This document shows, one piece after another, positions 45,456-56,156 of a DNA stretch of 64,000 bases (the first letter of the stretch is position 1; each line of letters opens with the position of its first letter). A model generated the notes under the pieces. The model searched no databases and was not told the DNA's origin. It was given only the letters and a program-made list of their open reading frames with translations. Made by a program: the position numbers and the translations under genes. This stretch comes from Sthenelais limicola (taxonomy: Eukaryota; Annelida; Polychaeta; Phyllodocida; Sigalionidae): NCBI GenBank assembly GCA_942159475.1, contig OW804095.1, positions 147,230,314 through 147,294,313 of the forward strand, read 5' to 3'.

Positions 45456-47897
45456 GTTTTTTTTAAAGAAATTTTATTGAGTCCAGTTCCTTTGCATACA
45501 CAAGGGTAATCTCATGGTACCCATTTAAAAAATCACAGTGAAAGTCATATAAGTACAGATTTAAGACTTTTAACATTTAACAATATAGATCATGATGACA
45601 ACATTTGCGAGAAGTTTAACTTGATATTTAATTAACGAGGAATCAATATTTTCTTATACCATTGCGTTCTGCTTTTATGGGTATTTTTTTTGGTTTTTTG
45701 CCTCTGCTATAGGCTACACGAGTAATAAAAACAACACTTCGTATTACATTTTCTTCAAACATGTTACCGGTAATCTCCGGTTCCTATATACACTACATCA
45801 TCCATACCAATCATTATGTCCTTTCAAGAACGTTTTGATGGCTGGCCATTCTTTTAGCCTAACATCAGCTGGCAAACCGTTCCAGATTTTAGGCCCTCTC
45901 ACCTGTGGGGATTTATTCACTAACTCCAGTGCTGGCCTAATAGCCCTTATAACAGGCCCCGCATTTTGCCTGGTTAGTCTTGGTACAATCGTTATGTTAT
46001 CAAGTACTAGCTGTTTTTTGTACATAACTCCCATTAGTGCTATGTCATACCTTTTCTGTAAAGGTTCTATGCCACATAACCGACTTAGAGTTTCCCCATC
46101 TCTACGATCATTCAAGTATATAAGTTTAGTAGCTCTAAAAATTAGTCTTTGTAATTTGTATCTTAAGTGGGAACTGGCGAGGGACAGGAACAAGCCTCCG
46201 TATTCAAGAGAGGATAGTATGTGAGATTTTACAATAGTTTTTGTCATCTCGATGTTCAGATACTTCCTTATTTTACCTAACAATAAGAGCTTATTCATGG
46301 TGGCACACTTCAGTCGAATTAAGTGATTATTCATGGTTAGCTTGCTATCAATCTTAAACCCAAGGTAATCAACGTTTTTTGCACTCTTAACCTTATGTCC
46401 GTTCAGATAGATATGACCAACATTTGAGAAATTCACTTTTTTTAGTCTGTGACCTGTACCTAACACTTGAATAATACATTTCTTAGCATTAAGCTTCAGC
46501 ATATTATCATTCATCCATTTATTTATGGAGTTAGCTGCATCTTGAGTTATTTTAATACAGTCATCAAGTTCCTTACCGGTAACAGTGCAGGCTGTGTCAT
46601 CAGCATATAACGTTAAATTGACCGAGTTCTCAGCTGTTATAAGGTGGTTCGTACACAGGGGTAGGTCGTTGATATACAGTAGGAATATGATCGGCCCTAG
46701 ATGGCTACCTTGTGGGACTCCACAATTTATCGTAATCGGGTCCGATATCGAACCGTTAAGATTTGTTTTTTGCTTACGATCATGCAGGTAGTTCATTATA
46801 ATACCAACAAGGAGAGGATTTAGTTTATAATGGAGCAATTTGTGACGTAAGATCTTGTGATTTATGCAGTTGAACGCCTTGGAGATGTCAAAATAAGATG
46901 CTACTGATAAATTACCATTATTAACCCCTTTTAAGATTGGGGAGAAAAAATCAAACAAACTAATGTTTGTCGAGTGATTTACTCTAAACCCTCCTTGGCT
47001 CTTACTGAAGAGATTATTTAACTCCATGTGGTCAACAATCGATGTACAGAGTATTTTCTCTAGTATTTTAGACATGATCGGTACAATCGCTATGGGGCGT
47101 AAATTATTAAAGCACCTCAGGTCACCAGTTTTTGGTATGGGTTTTATGATGTACTCCTTCCATTCTATGGGCATTGAGGAAGTACTTACACATTTTTTCA
47201 TAAGCATAGTAAGTTGAGTTGTTACTAGCCCTAAAAACATTTTCAGGGTCTTGCTGTTTATCCATTCGAAACCACTACTTTTAGAGGTGTCTATGTTTTT
47301 GATGATGTTTTTGATTTTTTCTTCATTGATTAGAACATTGGTAACTAGGGTTACATTGGGTTCATCAACTAGATAATCTTTATAGCTATCAGTGAGATTG
47401 TCATCGTTTTTTCCGAATTTGCTATAAAATTCATTCAATAAGTTGGAAGCCTCTAAACCATCAACTATTTTTCCTTCAAGCAGAAATGAGGTAGGCAATT
47501 TCTTGGATCTATTTCCAAAGAGTTCTTTTATTTGTCTCCAGAATTTTTTGCTGTTTTTTTCGCAATTATTTAACTGGTTACGAATGACCTCCCTCTTTTG
47601 TGCTTTTACAAGTTTGTTAATTTTCCGTCTAAGTCTTACGGCCTCACGATAATCAGTTTGAGATCCATTTTTTCTGGACTGTTTGAACAGTTTATCCCTG
47701 TCTGATATCATCTTCAAGATGTTTTGCGGTAAAACCATTTTTCCCCTTCTCCTGATCGTGATTTCTTCTACAGGGCTAAATTCATCTAGATAATTTAATA
47801 AACATTCTTTCATGTTGGTCCACATTGACTCTGAGGAACTAGTATTGTCACCAAAACAGAAATTGTTAACAATTTTTCTTTCTAGGTTAGCTCTCAT
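45456..47897 (-). mobile_element. 5'-truncated non-LTR retrotransposon (LINE)
   Basis: The minus-strand copy ends in a short A-tail (eight T on plus at 45457-45464), preceded by AATAAA (45473-45478). The 3' UTR is about 340 bp. It carries the RT part of ORF2 only; the endonuclease part and ORF1 are absent, as in typical incomplete reverse transcription. Confidence 0.88.
45798..47897 (-). CDS. LINE reverse transcriptase ORF (partial ORF2, jockey/CR1-like)
   Basis: The open frame of 699 codons would copy its own RNA at a nicked chromosomal target. The N-terminal 130 residues are the basic linker that normally follows an APE endonuclease (RRKINKLVKAQKREVIRNQL at 90-109). RT motifs follow: LRPIAIVPIMSKILEK at 266-281, motif A YFDISKAFNCINH at 335-347, motif B GVPQGSHLGP at 393-402, motif C YADD at 431-434, then YLGFKI. 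The C-terminus ends in the WNGLPADVR signature. No stops or shifts interrupt it. An in-frame TAA lies 12 bases before the first ATG, so the 5' limit is a truncation point rather than a native start. There is no endonuclease, so the copy alone is unlikely to be active. Clade assignment is tentative. Confidence 0.9.
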   Translation of the reverse strand: MRANLERKIVNNFCFGDNTSSSESMWTNMKECLLNYLDEFSPVEEITIRRRGKMVLPQNILKMISDRDKLFKQSRKNGSQTDYREAVRLRRKINKLVKAQKREVIRNQLNNCEKNSKKFWRQIKELFGNRSKKLPTSFLLEGKIVDGLEASNLLNEFYSKFGKNDDNLTDSYKDYLVDEPNVTLVTNVLINEEKIKNIIKNIDTSKSSGFEWINSKTLKMFLGLVTTQLTMLMKKCVSTSSMPIEWKEYIIKPIPKTGDLRCFNNLRPIAIVPIMSKILEKILCTSIVDHMELNNLFSKSQGGFRVNHSTNISLFDFFSPILKGVNNGNLSVASYFDISKAFNCINHKILRHKLLHYKLNPLLVGIIMNYLHDRKQKTNLNGSISDPITINCGVPQGSHLGPIIFLLYINDLPLCTNHLITAENSVNLTLYADDTACTVTGKELDDCIKITQDAANSINKWMNDNMLKLNAKKCIIQVLGTGHRLKKVNFSNVGHIYLNGHKVKSAKNVDYLGFKIDSKLTMNNHLIRLKCATMNKLLLLGKIRKYLNIEMTKTIVKSHILSSLEYGGLFLSLASSHLRYKLQRLIFRATKLIYLNDRRDGETLSRLCGIEPLQKRYDIALMGVMYKKQLVLDNITIVPRLTRQNAGPVIRAIRPALELVNKSPQVRGPKIWNGLPADVRLKEWPAIKTFLKGHNDWYG

Positions 47898-48067
47898 ATG
47901 CTCAGTTTATTTTACCCATTCTCAAAAAAAACAAGTTTTAAAAAGTGAAGACTCACCGGTGATTTGACATGGTTTTGATAGTAATAAAAATAGATGAGAA
48001 GAGAAATATTAATCCAGAATCACAATAACTGCCCTCCCTTATTTGATATTTTGTCAACATTATATCA

Positions 48068-48281
48068 TATGCGATGTGTTACAGATAAGTAAGTCACCAG
48101 TCGCACAAAATGGATTTATATATTCAATTCACAGTGTTGAAATTTAGCACCTGTATTCATGCTACCAGCAGTACTAAACACCTCAGAAATGAAAACATTC
48201 TGAGAAAGGGTTCTTCTGGGAAAACGTTTGAGAAATATCCTTTTTTTCGACTTGTGAATCATTATTCTGAAACACATCACA
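48068..48281 (+). mobile_element. internally deleted family 2 MITE, about 210 bp
   Basis: Ends GCGATGTGTTACAGATAAGT and TTATTCTGAAACACATCACA; the interior is unrelated to full-length copies. Confidence 0.65.
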
Positions 48282-48349
48282 TATATATTCTCCAACACAT
48301 ATTAATAACGAGGGATTGTTATTGCGGCAAGTAGCTGGCGACCTTGATG

Positions 48350-48597
48350 TATATGGGTCAGATTTTCAGAAAATGTACAATTGGTAGCTGTATACATTTA
48401 GTAATTTTCTGCTAAATTAGGCTGAAATTTGGTCAATACTAGGTAAATTCGAGTATATTTGGCATTGCATTGATTCTTGCAATCAGTTAGGTTAGGTTGA
48501 ACTGTATTTTGAACTATATTTTCGTCTGAAATTTGGATTATTTGAGAGGATTGGTGAAGGTGAATTGTACATTTTCTGAAAATCTGACCCATATATG
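48350..48597 (-). mobile_element. 240-bp MITE, family 1 (subfamily B)
   Basis: TIRs TATATGGGTCAGATTTTCAG and GAAAATCTGACCCATATA; reverse orientation. Confidence 0.92.
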
Positions 48598-49608
48598 TAA
48601 CCATATAGATCACATACACCAATTGGGAGGTCTACAAACACTATGCCAGTCGCTCTCAGTGACAATGAGTTGCTCATTACTCAGAGGAAAAGCTGCTGCC
48701 AGAGATAGACTGACAACATTCACATTGTAGTAGATCCATCCTTATTCCACGCTAATGAGATGAGGATTTCACACTATTCTTTACTAAGAACAATAGACCT
48801 GTGCAGTACATTAAGCATCATTCTCAGCAAATGTCCATGAAAAAAACAAAAGGTGTCTATTCATTCTTGACCCATCCAAAGGTCACAAAGGTTAACGCCG
48901 ATTATTTTTTAACCATAATCTAAAAGTCACTTGAACAAAATTTCTCTCTGGTGATTTTTGCTACAGGGCTTCTTAAACCTCCTTATTTGTATTTGGAGGA
49001 CCCACCAAAATTCTTTTTTTACCCCCCTAATTATTGGTCACCAGTCACTGTTTTTTGCTCTACCAATTAGACTACAAATACTTGTATACACATATAACAG
49101 CAGATGATGAATCCAGTCCTTTATGTCATAATATGAGTAAATTTAGTTAGACTGTCTTTGTCATAACAGCTGAGAATGCTAAAGGGTTTGGGCCTGTTCT
49201 TCTTGGTCTTGGTCTTGGTCAAATTGTTTATTTTGGTGACCAGCCAAAATCCCCTTTTTTTTCATTCTGACACTATCATCTTAAGTTTTGGGAATCCTCA
49301 GTGAATGTTTTTTGAGACTTGCCAAAATCCTTTCCTGTGTTGGCTACACTTATAATTTCTCACCGGCAGCCGATTTCTCTTAGAAGATTTAGCTACAAAT
49401 TCCTGTATAAACATGAATTTTGATATCCTATAAGTCATAATAGACAATATTTGCTAAGAACTTTTTGTCTTTTTGTCAATAGAAGCTTTAAAAAAACCCT
49501 GCCCTTTTAACACATATTGGTGTCACGCCATGTAGCAGTTATTTGAAAGAACAGGAAATAAAATCTGCTACTTTTGAATGATTAGCAGCTGATGTAGCTT
49601 CAGCTTGT
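48598..49608. other. intergenic, weak dispersed repeats
   Basis: 49070-49195 and 49385-49480 resemble each other and 44510-44640 and 53240-53350. No gene. Confidence 0.4.
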
Positions 49609-49853
49609 TTATGGGTCAGATTTTCAGAAAATGTACAATTGGCAGCTGTACACATTTAGTAAATTCTGCTAAATTAGGCTACAATTTGGTCAACACTAGG
49701 TAAATTCAAGTATATTCGGCATTGAATTCATTCTAGCAATATGTCTGGTTAGGTTGAACTCTATTTTGAACTTTATTTTCGTCTGAAATTTGGGTTATTT
49801 GAGAGGATTAGTGAAGATGAACTGTACATTTTCTAGCGATTTCACCCATATGG
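49609..49853 (-). mobile_element. 240-bp MITE, family 1 (subfamily B)
   Basis: Left TIR TTATGGGTCAGATTTTCAGA; right TIR diverged (CTAGCGATTTCACCCATATG). Confidence 0.88.
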
Positions 49854-50287
49854 ATTCACATGTCATAAAAAAATACTAGACTTTTGTGTATCAAAGCTGA
49901 CAAAGGCAGTACAAAACAGACAAGACCAAGACAGTGCTGGGTTTGTAACAGACATGCGCAGTCCCTATCCCCACATATATTCAGCTATTTTACTTTTCAC
50001 TTTTTACAATATCTAAGCTGACAGGTACTCCTGCCTAGATCAGAATATTAAATTCCAACCTACCCTATATCTCATTTAATCAATTTCTCTAGCGCTGCTG
50101 AGGAGCAAATGAGAAAATGTAAGGTTGAGATTTGAAATCAATACTTACTACATATGGAATCCTGGAACCCCGTTGCATAATAAATGCTTGCTTAAATTGT
50201 CCTTCCTTCCTTAGCTACTTTTCCTTGCTAAGCAGTTGGTGAAGAAGATTTAGGGAAGGCATTTGACATAGAGACAGGTGTTCTAAT
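49854..50287. other. intergenic, no gene seen
   Basis: No supportable frame or clear repeat. Confidence 0.4.
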
Positions 50288-50631
50288 AGGGGAGTTGCAT
50301 GTCTCACTGCGCATGTCTACTGCAGTGCATGCTGGGACAGATTCAGTTCATTTCTGACATACAAATATTTGGCAACATTTTTATCAAAAATTGCAAGAAT
50401 GTTTTCACCAATATCATAGCTTGTATAGATGATCTATGAAAACCAAATGCATGACGGGAAAGATGAAGTCAAGTGCTATGGAAACATGTATAAAACATGG
50501 ATATTGACATTAGAGCTTTGATCAATATTACATGCTGAACATAACATGTTTTCTTTAGATTTTATACTGTACCATTACTCCCATAATTCCATGCGAATCA
50601 AGATTCAAAATGGCGGCTATGCAACTCCCCT
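50288..50631 (+). mobile_element. 340-bp repeat, family 3 (best copy)
   Basis: Ends AGGGGAGTTGCATG and its near inverse CTATGCAACTCCCCT, flanked by AT on both sides. The interior is shared with 15121, 18442 and 29196. Non-coding. Confidence 0.85.
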
Positions 50632-50639
50632 ATTGCTAA

Positions 50640-51140
50640 TTCTCCTCCCCTCCTCGTGAATATTTCTCCCTCCTTGTCTCTCTCTATGATAACGTGTCTA
50701 TCCTCCACCACCACCTTACTCTACCTCCCCTCTAGCCCATCCTCTTCCTCCTCCTTCTCCTCCTCCCTCTCCTCCCCTACCTCCACCACCTACCTACCTA
50801 ACCTCCCACAGCTCCTCCACCTCCACCACCACATCCTTCTCCTCCTCTCTCTCCTCCCCTGCCGCCACCACCACCTACCTAACCTCCCACAGCTCCTCCA
50901 CCTCCACCACCACCTCCTTCTCCTCCTTCTCCTCCTTCTCCTCCTTCTCCTTCTTCTCCTCCTTCTCTTCCTTCTCCTCTTTTTCCTCCTTCTCCTCCTT
51001 CTCCTCCTAATCCTCCTTCTCCTTCTTCTTCTCCTCCTCCACCACCTCCTCCACCTCTACCTCTCCCCTTCCTGCTCCTCCTCCTCCTCCTTCTCCAACA
51101 CTTCCTCCTCCTCCAACTCCACCTGTTCAGCCATCTTCCT
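50640..51140 (+). repeat. polypyrimidine low-complexity region (CTCCTT / CCACCACCT)
   Basis: Imperfect duplication of ACCTCCCACAGCTCCTCCAC (about 50800 and 50885), then TTCTCCTCC runs. The Leu/Ser-rich frame is an artefact. Confidence 0.92.
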
Positions 51141-51439
51141 AACTAACGAAAAGGTACATCTCTCTTGTTAAAACAACTATCCTTTGATATGACAAGACCT
51201 TTTTATCAGTTCCCCTAAGGCAGTTTAAAAAAGAAGCAATTTCAACAAAAAAGCTACCACCATTCCCTACCTAATGTTCAGCTATATAGATAGGAAACAC
51301 ACCTATTTTTGTCTCAGCGAGAAATTATAGCTTATAGCAAGAGACATTTTAGGTAAGAATTTCTTATGCAACAGGCCCCTGGAGCTTTATAGCGCAGCCG
51401 AAGACTTAATATGGTAGATGCGGCATCGGTGGGGCAGAT

Positions 51440-51849
51440 GTGTGATGTGTTTCAGGAAAATGAGTCACAAGTCGCAAAATTGATATTTTTCAAAGTGTTT
51501 TTTTTCACAGGATCTCTTTATCAAAATGTTCTGATTTTCAGAGGGTTTAGCACTTATAGCCAAATAAATCCGTGTAACAAATTTCAGGACATTGTATTGA
51601 ATATATCATTGCGTTTTGAAGGCCTTCGTATTGAGTATATTTAATTACTTTACTGGTTAAACCAAGCCAGAAACATTGCAAACTTTTTCTTTTCAAAAAT
51701 AAAAATATCAAACTTAAAATATAGAAATACATGTTAGGTACCCTAGTGTTTACTATCATTGGAATCCGCTTGATCTCTTTTCATCTATTGTGATATCTCA
51801 AAATCCATATTTTGCGACTAATGACTCATTTTCCTAAAACGGATCACAT
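51440..51849 (-). mobile_element. 410-bp palindromic MITE, family 2
   Basis: Left TIR TGTGATGTGTTTCAGGAAAA; right TIR TTTTCCTAAAACGGATCACA. Confidence 0.85.
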
Positions 51850-53480
51850 ATTACTTAGTGTTAGGTGACAGATATTGGGCAGGGGGGAGGGAGCTGGCCA
51901 GTTTTTAGACAAACATCAATATTGTTCTCTTCAATGAAATGATATTACATTTCCCGCCCTTCCTTCTAAGAAATGCAACAGAGTAGATTAAACATATATA
52001 ATGTGTATTTGTTCTGTCTCTTCAATGAAATGATATCTCCCCTTCCTGCTCCTCCTCCTGCTGTAGGAGGTTTTTCTGTATTTTCATCAAGTTTTTCTCT
52101 GTTTACACCGATGTCCAGTAATTATGGATGTCCCATGATTATGCCACTTATTACTAGCACTAGTACATGCAGCATTTGTAATTATACTTCTTTGTGAGAT
52201 GTACACATTGAAATTGAATGATTGATTGATTCTTGATTGAGTAATTAATCAGTTGCTTGTTTTCGGATCACCGTTTTTAATACTCATAGTGTCTAATATA
52301 AACGTAGCTTAGTCAAATGTAACCAAGAAAAAAGGTAATCAAGAAAGGCATGTTCGGGAAGACCTCCTCTTGAGAAGAACGTAACCTCTTTGTCAAACAT
52401 CTTATGGCAAATAAAGAATTATCTTATCTTATCTTATCTTATATCCTGCCCCATGATGAAGATTAAACATATAAAATATGTGTATGTATTGTATGTAATG
52501 AAACAATCAACAATTGATTCTAATATCATAGACCAGATGCATATACTTGACATTGTATCAGTAAATATTAATGAAGAATTTGCTTCGAATGAACCCACAA
52601 GTCGCAATTATCCAATAATTACTTGTATATCTGTGTATGTTTGAATGAAATATATATATATGTACTGATATTTTTGAATTGACAATTACTAGTAGAGTAG
52701 TTAAATATACTCCCATGACTCAGTGTTCTGTGACACATCAAATACTGCTGTCTCTCCAATACATCAATACTACGTGTCCTTCCCTTCCTTTATTTTATTT
52801 TTTTTATCTAAAATCTTTATTCAGGAATTAGTGACAATATAATGCAATCTCACCCCAGGGGTGATTTTCCTCATGCCCTGATTTAATACAATTTATTACA
52901 CAGTCAGGGTATTGTGTTCATCCGAATAATCAACCATTCTGGTCTTCATATTTCTATCTATCATATTACATATAATGGCCACTTTTCTATTATGACATGT
53001 ACGCTTTAATCAATTTCAAAGAGTTGTTATATACATACATCCAATCATTTAAAAAACATATAATTAAAAGATTGTATACTAAGTAATGAAAAACATCACT
53101 ATTTCACAAAAATAATGAGTGATATCAATGAGATGAGATGATCCTTTAGGGACAGTCTAAGAAGTGCAACAGAAAAGATGGTTGATGAGCTCCTCCCTAC
53201 ATGGTTCAATAGCCTTTTGTTGATTAAAACCTGCATTATTTATAATACAGAAATATGTACAAATATGATAGAACTAGCTAGCAGAATATTGATCAATTCA
53301 GTCCTATGAGTCATAATATGAGTAAATCGGGTGAGATATATGTCAACCAAATGCTTGTAAAGTAGTAAGGTATATACTATAGAGTCATAAGCCCTAACAA
53401 AAATAAAGAATTTCCTTTGTTTAGAACAAAGGATTTCATGCATACTAATGAGAGTCATAATCCCTTACGTAACCAAACCC
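51850..53480. other. intergenic with a LINE-like tail
   Basis: 52410-52445 ends a GGCAAATAAAGAATT segment with (ATCTT)n, the look of a CR1/L2-type LINE 3' tail. No other feature is supportable. Confidence 0.4.
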
Positions 53481-54090
53481 CATGATCTGGATGAATGGGC
53501 TATTGTCTATTGTTTGTACAAACAAGGGCATTGTTTATGTAAACACGGCGGGGGACAAGTGCTTTGTTTATGTAAACATGGCGAGGTGTTGTGTCAACAT
53601 GAGGAGTGAAGAGGCCTTGATTAATATCAACATGGTCAAGAGGTCAATTAATAATTTGACCGCGACAATGGTTTGGTTAGATTTGAAGTGGGTAGGAGGA
53701 CTTAGTTAAGGAGAGAAAGGCATTAGGGATAGGGTACATTTTAAGGGATTACGTGTGAAAAGGTGTAAGAGAGGAAATATTATTGGATTATATGAATAGT
53801 GAGGGGGGAAGTGGTAGGTGGGAGAAGGCAAGAGATGAAGGAGCATGCATTAAGATTTTAAGACATAAAGGATTAAAGAAATTATAGGAAAACATGAAGG
53901 AACTTTTATGAATGGTGGGGAAAATGTAGACTAGGGTATGGTGATATATGGCGAGCCAGAGCAGGTGTTATTTTAATGGATTTTAATGGATTTTAATGGA
54001 TTATTCGAATGAAAAGTGTAGAAACTTGTAGGAATAAAGCTACCTTATTGGCAAATGATCCGGAAAAGGGGTGTGTTTTACGAGTACGTG
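53481..54090 (+). other. left flank or terminal region of the Polinton, non-coding
   Basis: Short duplications (GTTTATGTAAACAxGGCG twice at 53530-53584; TTTTAATGGA three times at 53970-54001), but no gene. The Polinton's left inverted repeat may lie here. Its partner would be beyond the right window edge, so the boundary cannot be fixed. Confidence 0.4.
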
Positions 54091-54097
54091 GTTAGCG

Positions 54098-54104
54098 GAT
54101 ATAT
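54098..54104 (+). promoter_or_regulatory. possible TATA box of the first Polinton gene
   Basis: GGATATATAGG sits about 105 bp upstream of ATG 54208 and shortly before the first open coding stretch. Assigned by position only. Confidence 0.35.
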
Positions 54105-54207
54105 AGGACGCGTTTTAGAAACGTGAGAGTTGTACACGAAGAGTGTGACAGAGAGAGAAACTTTTGTGACAGTACAAGTGTTGAGATTTACCCATACATT
54201 CAGGAAA

Positions 54208-54488
54208 ATGTCGAACAGCATGAGTTTAAGCGACACCTTGGATTGCAAAATATTTGCAAAGTCAGTCAAGTTTATAAGAACGAGAAATATGGTGAAAAGA
54301 GTTGTACACGTACCAAGAAAGGTTGTTGCAAAATGTTTGCAATATAACCTGAAACAAGCTTTCAAGGAAGGGAACAAAAAGGCGCAGAGAGTATTGGAGA
54401 AATCAGCGGGATGGCAGATTACGATTCAAGAGTTTAATCAGACGATTTACCTGGGACTCGTGAAAGCTAAGAATGGTCGCCCCAACTA
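54208..54488 (+). CDS. Polinton gene 1, exon 1
   Basis: Begins at the first ATG in the open frame (MSNSMSLSDTL) and ends at a textbook donor (CTA|GTGAGTACAG). The exon is basic (RNMVKRVVHVPRKVVAKC). The split codon and frame agree with the exon at 54647. I do not recognise the function. See exon 2 for the conserved-looking part. Confidence 0.65.
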
Positions 54489-54646
54489 GTGAGTACAGTA
54501 GTTTTCTTAATTTTATTTTATCATATACATTTACTAGTTGTACAAAGTGATATTAAAGCATTGCATTTTAAATGGTTAGGATGTATCGGAGAAAAGAAAG
54601 AGAGAGAGTATCATATATAATGGGTCTATTTTTTTTATATTTGTAG
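54489..54646 (+). other. intron in Polinton gene 1
   Basis: A 158-bp GT-AG intron: donor GTGAGTACAG, acceptor after a T-run (TTTTTTTATATTTGTAG). An in-frame TAG-type stop would end exon 1 if it were not spliced. Removal keeps the frame. Confidence 0.7.
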
Positions 54647-55522
54647 TGCACAGGCCGTAAATCTAACCAAGTGGGAACATAATAAATTGTCTGAGGCCAT
54701 GGATAATATTGATGAGGAATCGTTAGACAACGTTTCAAATAGTTCAGACACTGATGGCTCGGACGATAGCGATGCTGAGGACGTGAAGATTAACAAGAAA
54801 GCGAAAGGGCTAAAATATAAATGCAAGAGAAAAAGAATTGAAAGCTCCAGCGATGAAGATGACGATATTAAATTAAAGAAGATGGACGTAGACATGGATT
54901 CCGATTCTGACTCAGACTCGGACGAGATGATTGTATATTCATATACATGGGAGCGTAAAGACACAGGAGAAGTTCATACGGCGTCCACCAACATGTATTT
55001 AACTAAGGACAAATGCATGGAAGCCGGTGCTGCAGATTATTTGACAGAAGATCCATTGTCCAATTTGGAAATATTTAAACTGGTCGTGATTGAACATAAA
55101 ACGTGTAAAGTTTCGTTAAGCGAACTAATTAGGATGGCCTATACCTATTTAATTCAAAATGAATACGAAGAAAGAGTAAAGAAGCATTGCGTGGGGTGTC
55201 AAAACGATAAAGGTAGCCAGGTTGATCATATGAGCCAAGGTTGTTTGGACGATCCTAAAACGCTACTGAAATTGCACACGTATATGTGCCATAAGAAAAT
55301 TTCAACGCTGAGATTAAAAGAGGCTGTTGATGTATCGCAAAATACTATAGATTGAAGGGGAAAGTTACGCACAAGCCTGTAATTGAATTTATAAAAGAAA
55401 ATGCAAAATCTGGAGCGATTTTAGGCAAGGGCAAATACAATCCCCATGTGGCCCTTAATGACAACTTTGACTTTACAAAGATGATTATTGAAGAAGTTAA
55501 CAACGATTTGAAAGATATGTAA
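54647..55522 (+). pseudogene. Polinton gene 1, exon 2, with a frameshift near 55349
   Basis: Continues exon 1. The order is an acidic Ser/Asp region (NSSDTDGSDDSDAED), a basic nuclear-localisation-like stretch (KYKCKRKR), a second acidic run (DSDSDSDSD), and a compact domain with a possible metal-binding signature (CVGCQNDKGSQVDHMSQGC). The frame closes at TGA 55353-55355. The alternative frame just upstream stays open for about 55 more residues with plausible composition to TAA 55520-55522, so one base was probably lost around 55345-55352. Cys/His motifs of this spacing are seen in Polinton and adintovirus proteins of unknown role; I assign no function. Possible roles are DNA binding or regulation. 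Confidence 0.6.
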
Positions 55523-55821
55523 ACAATGTGTAAGAGGAGCTGTACTGCCCATATGTGTGCTCGTGTAATTGTGTATATGTGTCTGTATGTGTACACACGC
55601 GTGTATAGTTGTTGTATGTAGTAGTAGTAGTAACGGGTCGGTATTGTGTAATAAACAAAACAAACTTTTAGACTGTCGCTTATTTTACCTTATTTCTCTC
55701 CTGCATTTTTAAGAATATAAACACCAGTTGCTTTTAAACCATTACTCAGTTGACTATTGGACACGCCGCTGACAGTAACAACGTTTTTGCTTGCTGTACA
55801 ATATTACATGAACTAGCTGTA
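55523..55821 (+). other. Polinton intergenic spacer
   Basis: Contains GTGTATGTGTGTACAC-like simple sequence and AATAAAC (about 55650), a possible polyadenylation signal for gene 1. No gene. Confidence 0.45.
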
Positions 55822-56127
55822 ATGGGTAATGTATCGAGTGGAAAGATTATGCTAGACACTAGCGAGGCAAAAATATTACGATCGAAAATTAGACAACTGC
55901 ACGGTGACAATTATATGTTAAGATTACAATTGCAACATTTTCAAGAAGCAAACTTAAACTATTTATTTGAAAAAAGACAACAAAAGTTGTCAGACGCGAA
56001 AAAACCAGAAGTTAGACTGGAATGTCCCAAGTGCGGGTTTAAATATTTAACATCAGAACCCATTGTTTTTATAAAACACGTTGATAGTTGCGGTGAACTA
56101 GGAAGTGATCAGGACGTACCCTGTTAA
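55822..56127 (+). CDS. Polinton small zinc-finger protein with an MGN start
   Basis: A 101-residue protein; the ATG at 55822 is the first in the frame. The N-terminus MGNVSSG fits the N-myristoylation pattern (Gly2, Ser6). The middle is a predicted helical or coiled-coil stretch (ILRSKIRQLHGDNYMLRLQL), and the C-terminus is a C2HC finger (CPKCGFKYLT...HVDSC). It lies 29 bp before the ATPase gene. Function unknown. The combination suggests a membrane-tethered assembly or nucleic-acid-binding factor, which is inference only. Confidence 0.7.
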   Translation: MGNVSSGKIMLDTSEAKILRSKIRQLHGDNYMLRLQLQHFQEANLNYLFEKRQQKLSDAKKPEVRLECPKCGFKYLTSEPIVFIKHVDSCGELGSDQDVPC

Positions 56128-56156
56128 GTGTTTTTTTTTAAAAAAAAGAAAGAATA

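Noticed and set aside
45835..47652. Plus-strand frames of 60-129 codons across the LINE
   Set aside because: Antisense to the reverse transcriptase frame.
50656..51171. 171-codon Leu/Ser-rich frame
   Set aside because: Polypyrimidine low-complexity region; stretches of Leu come from CTC/CTT repeats.
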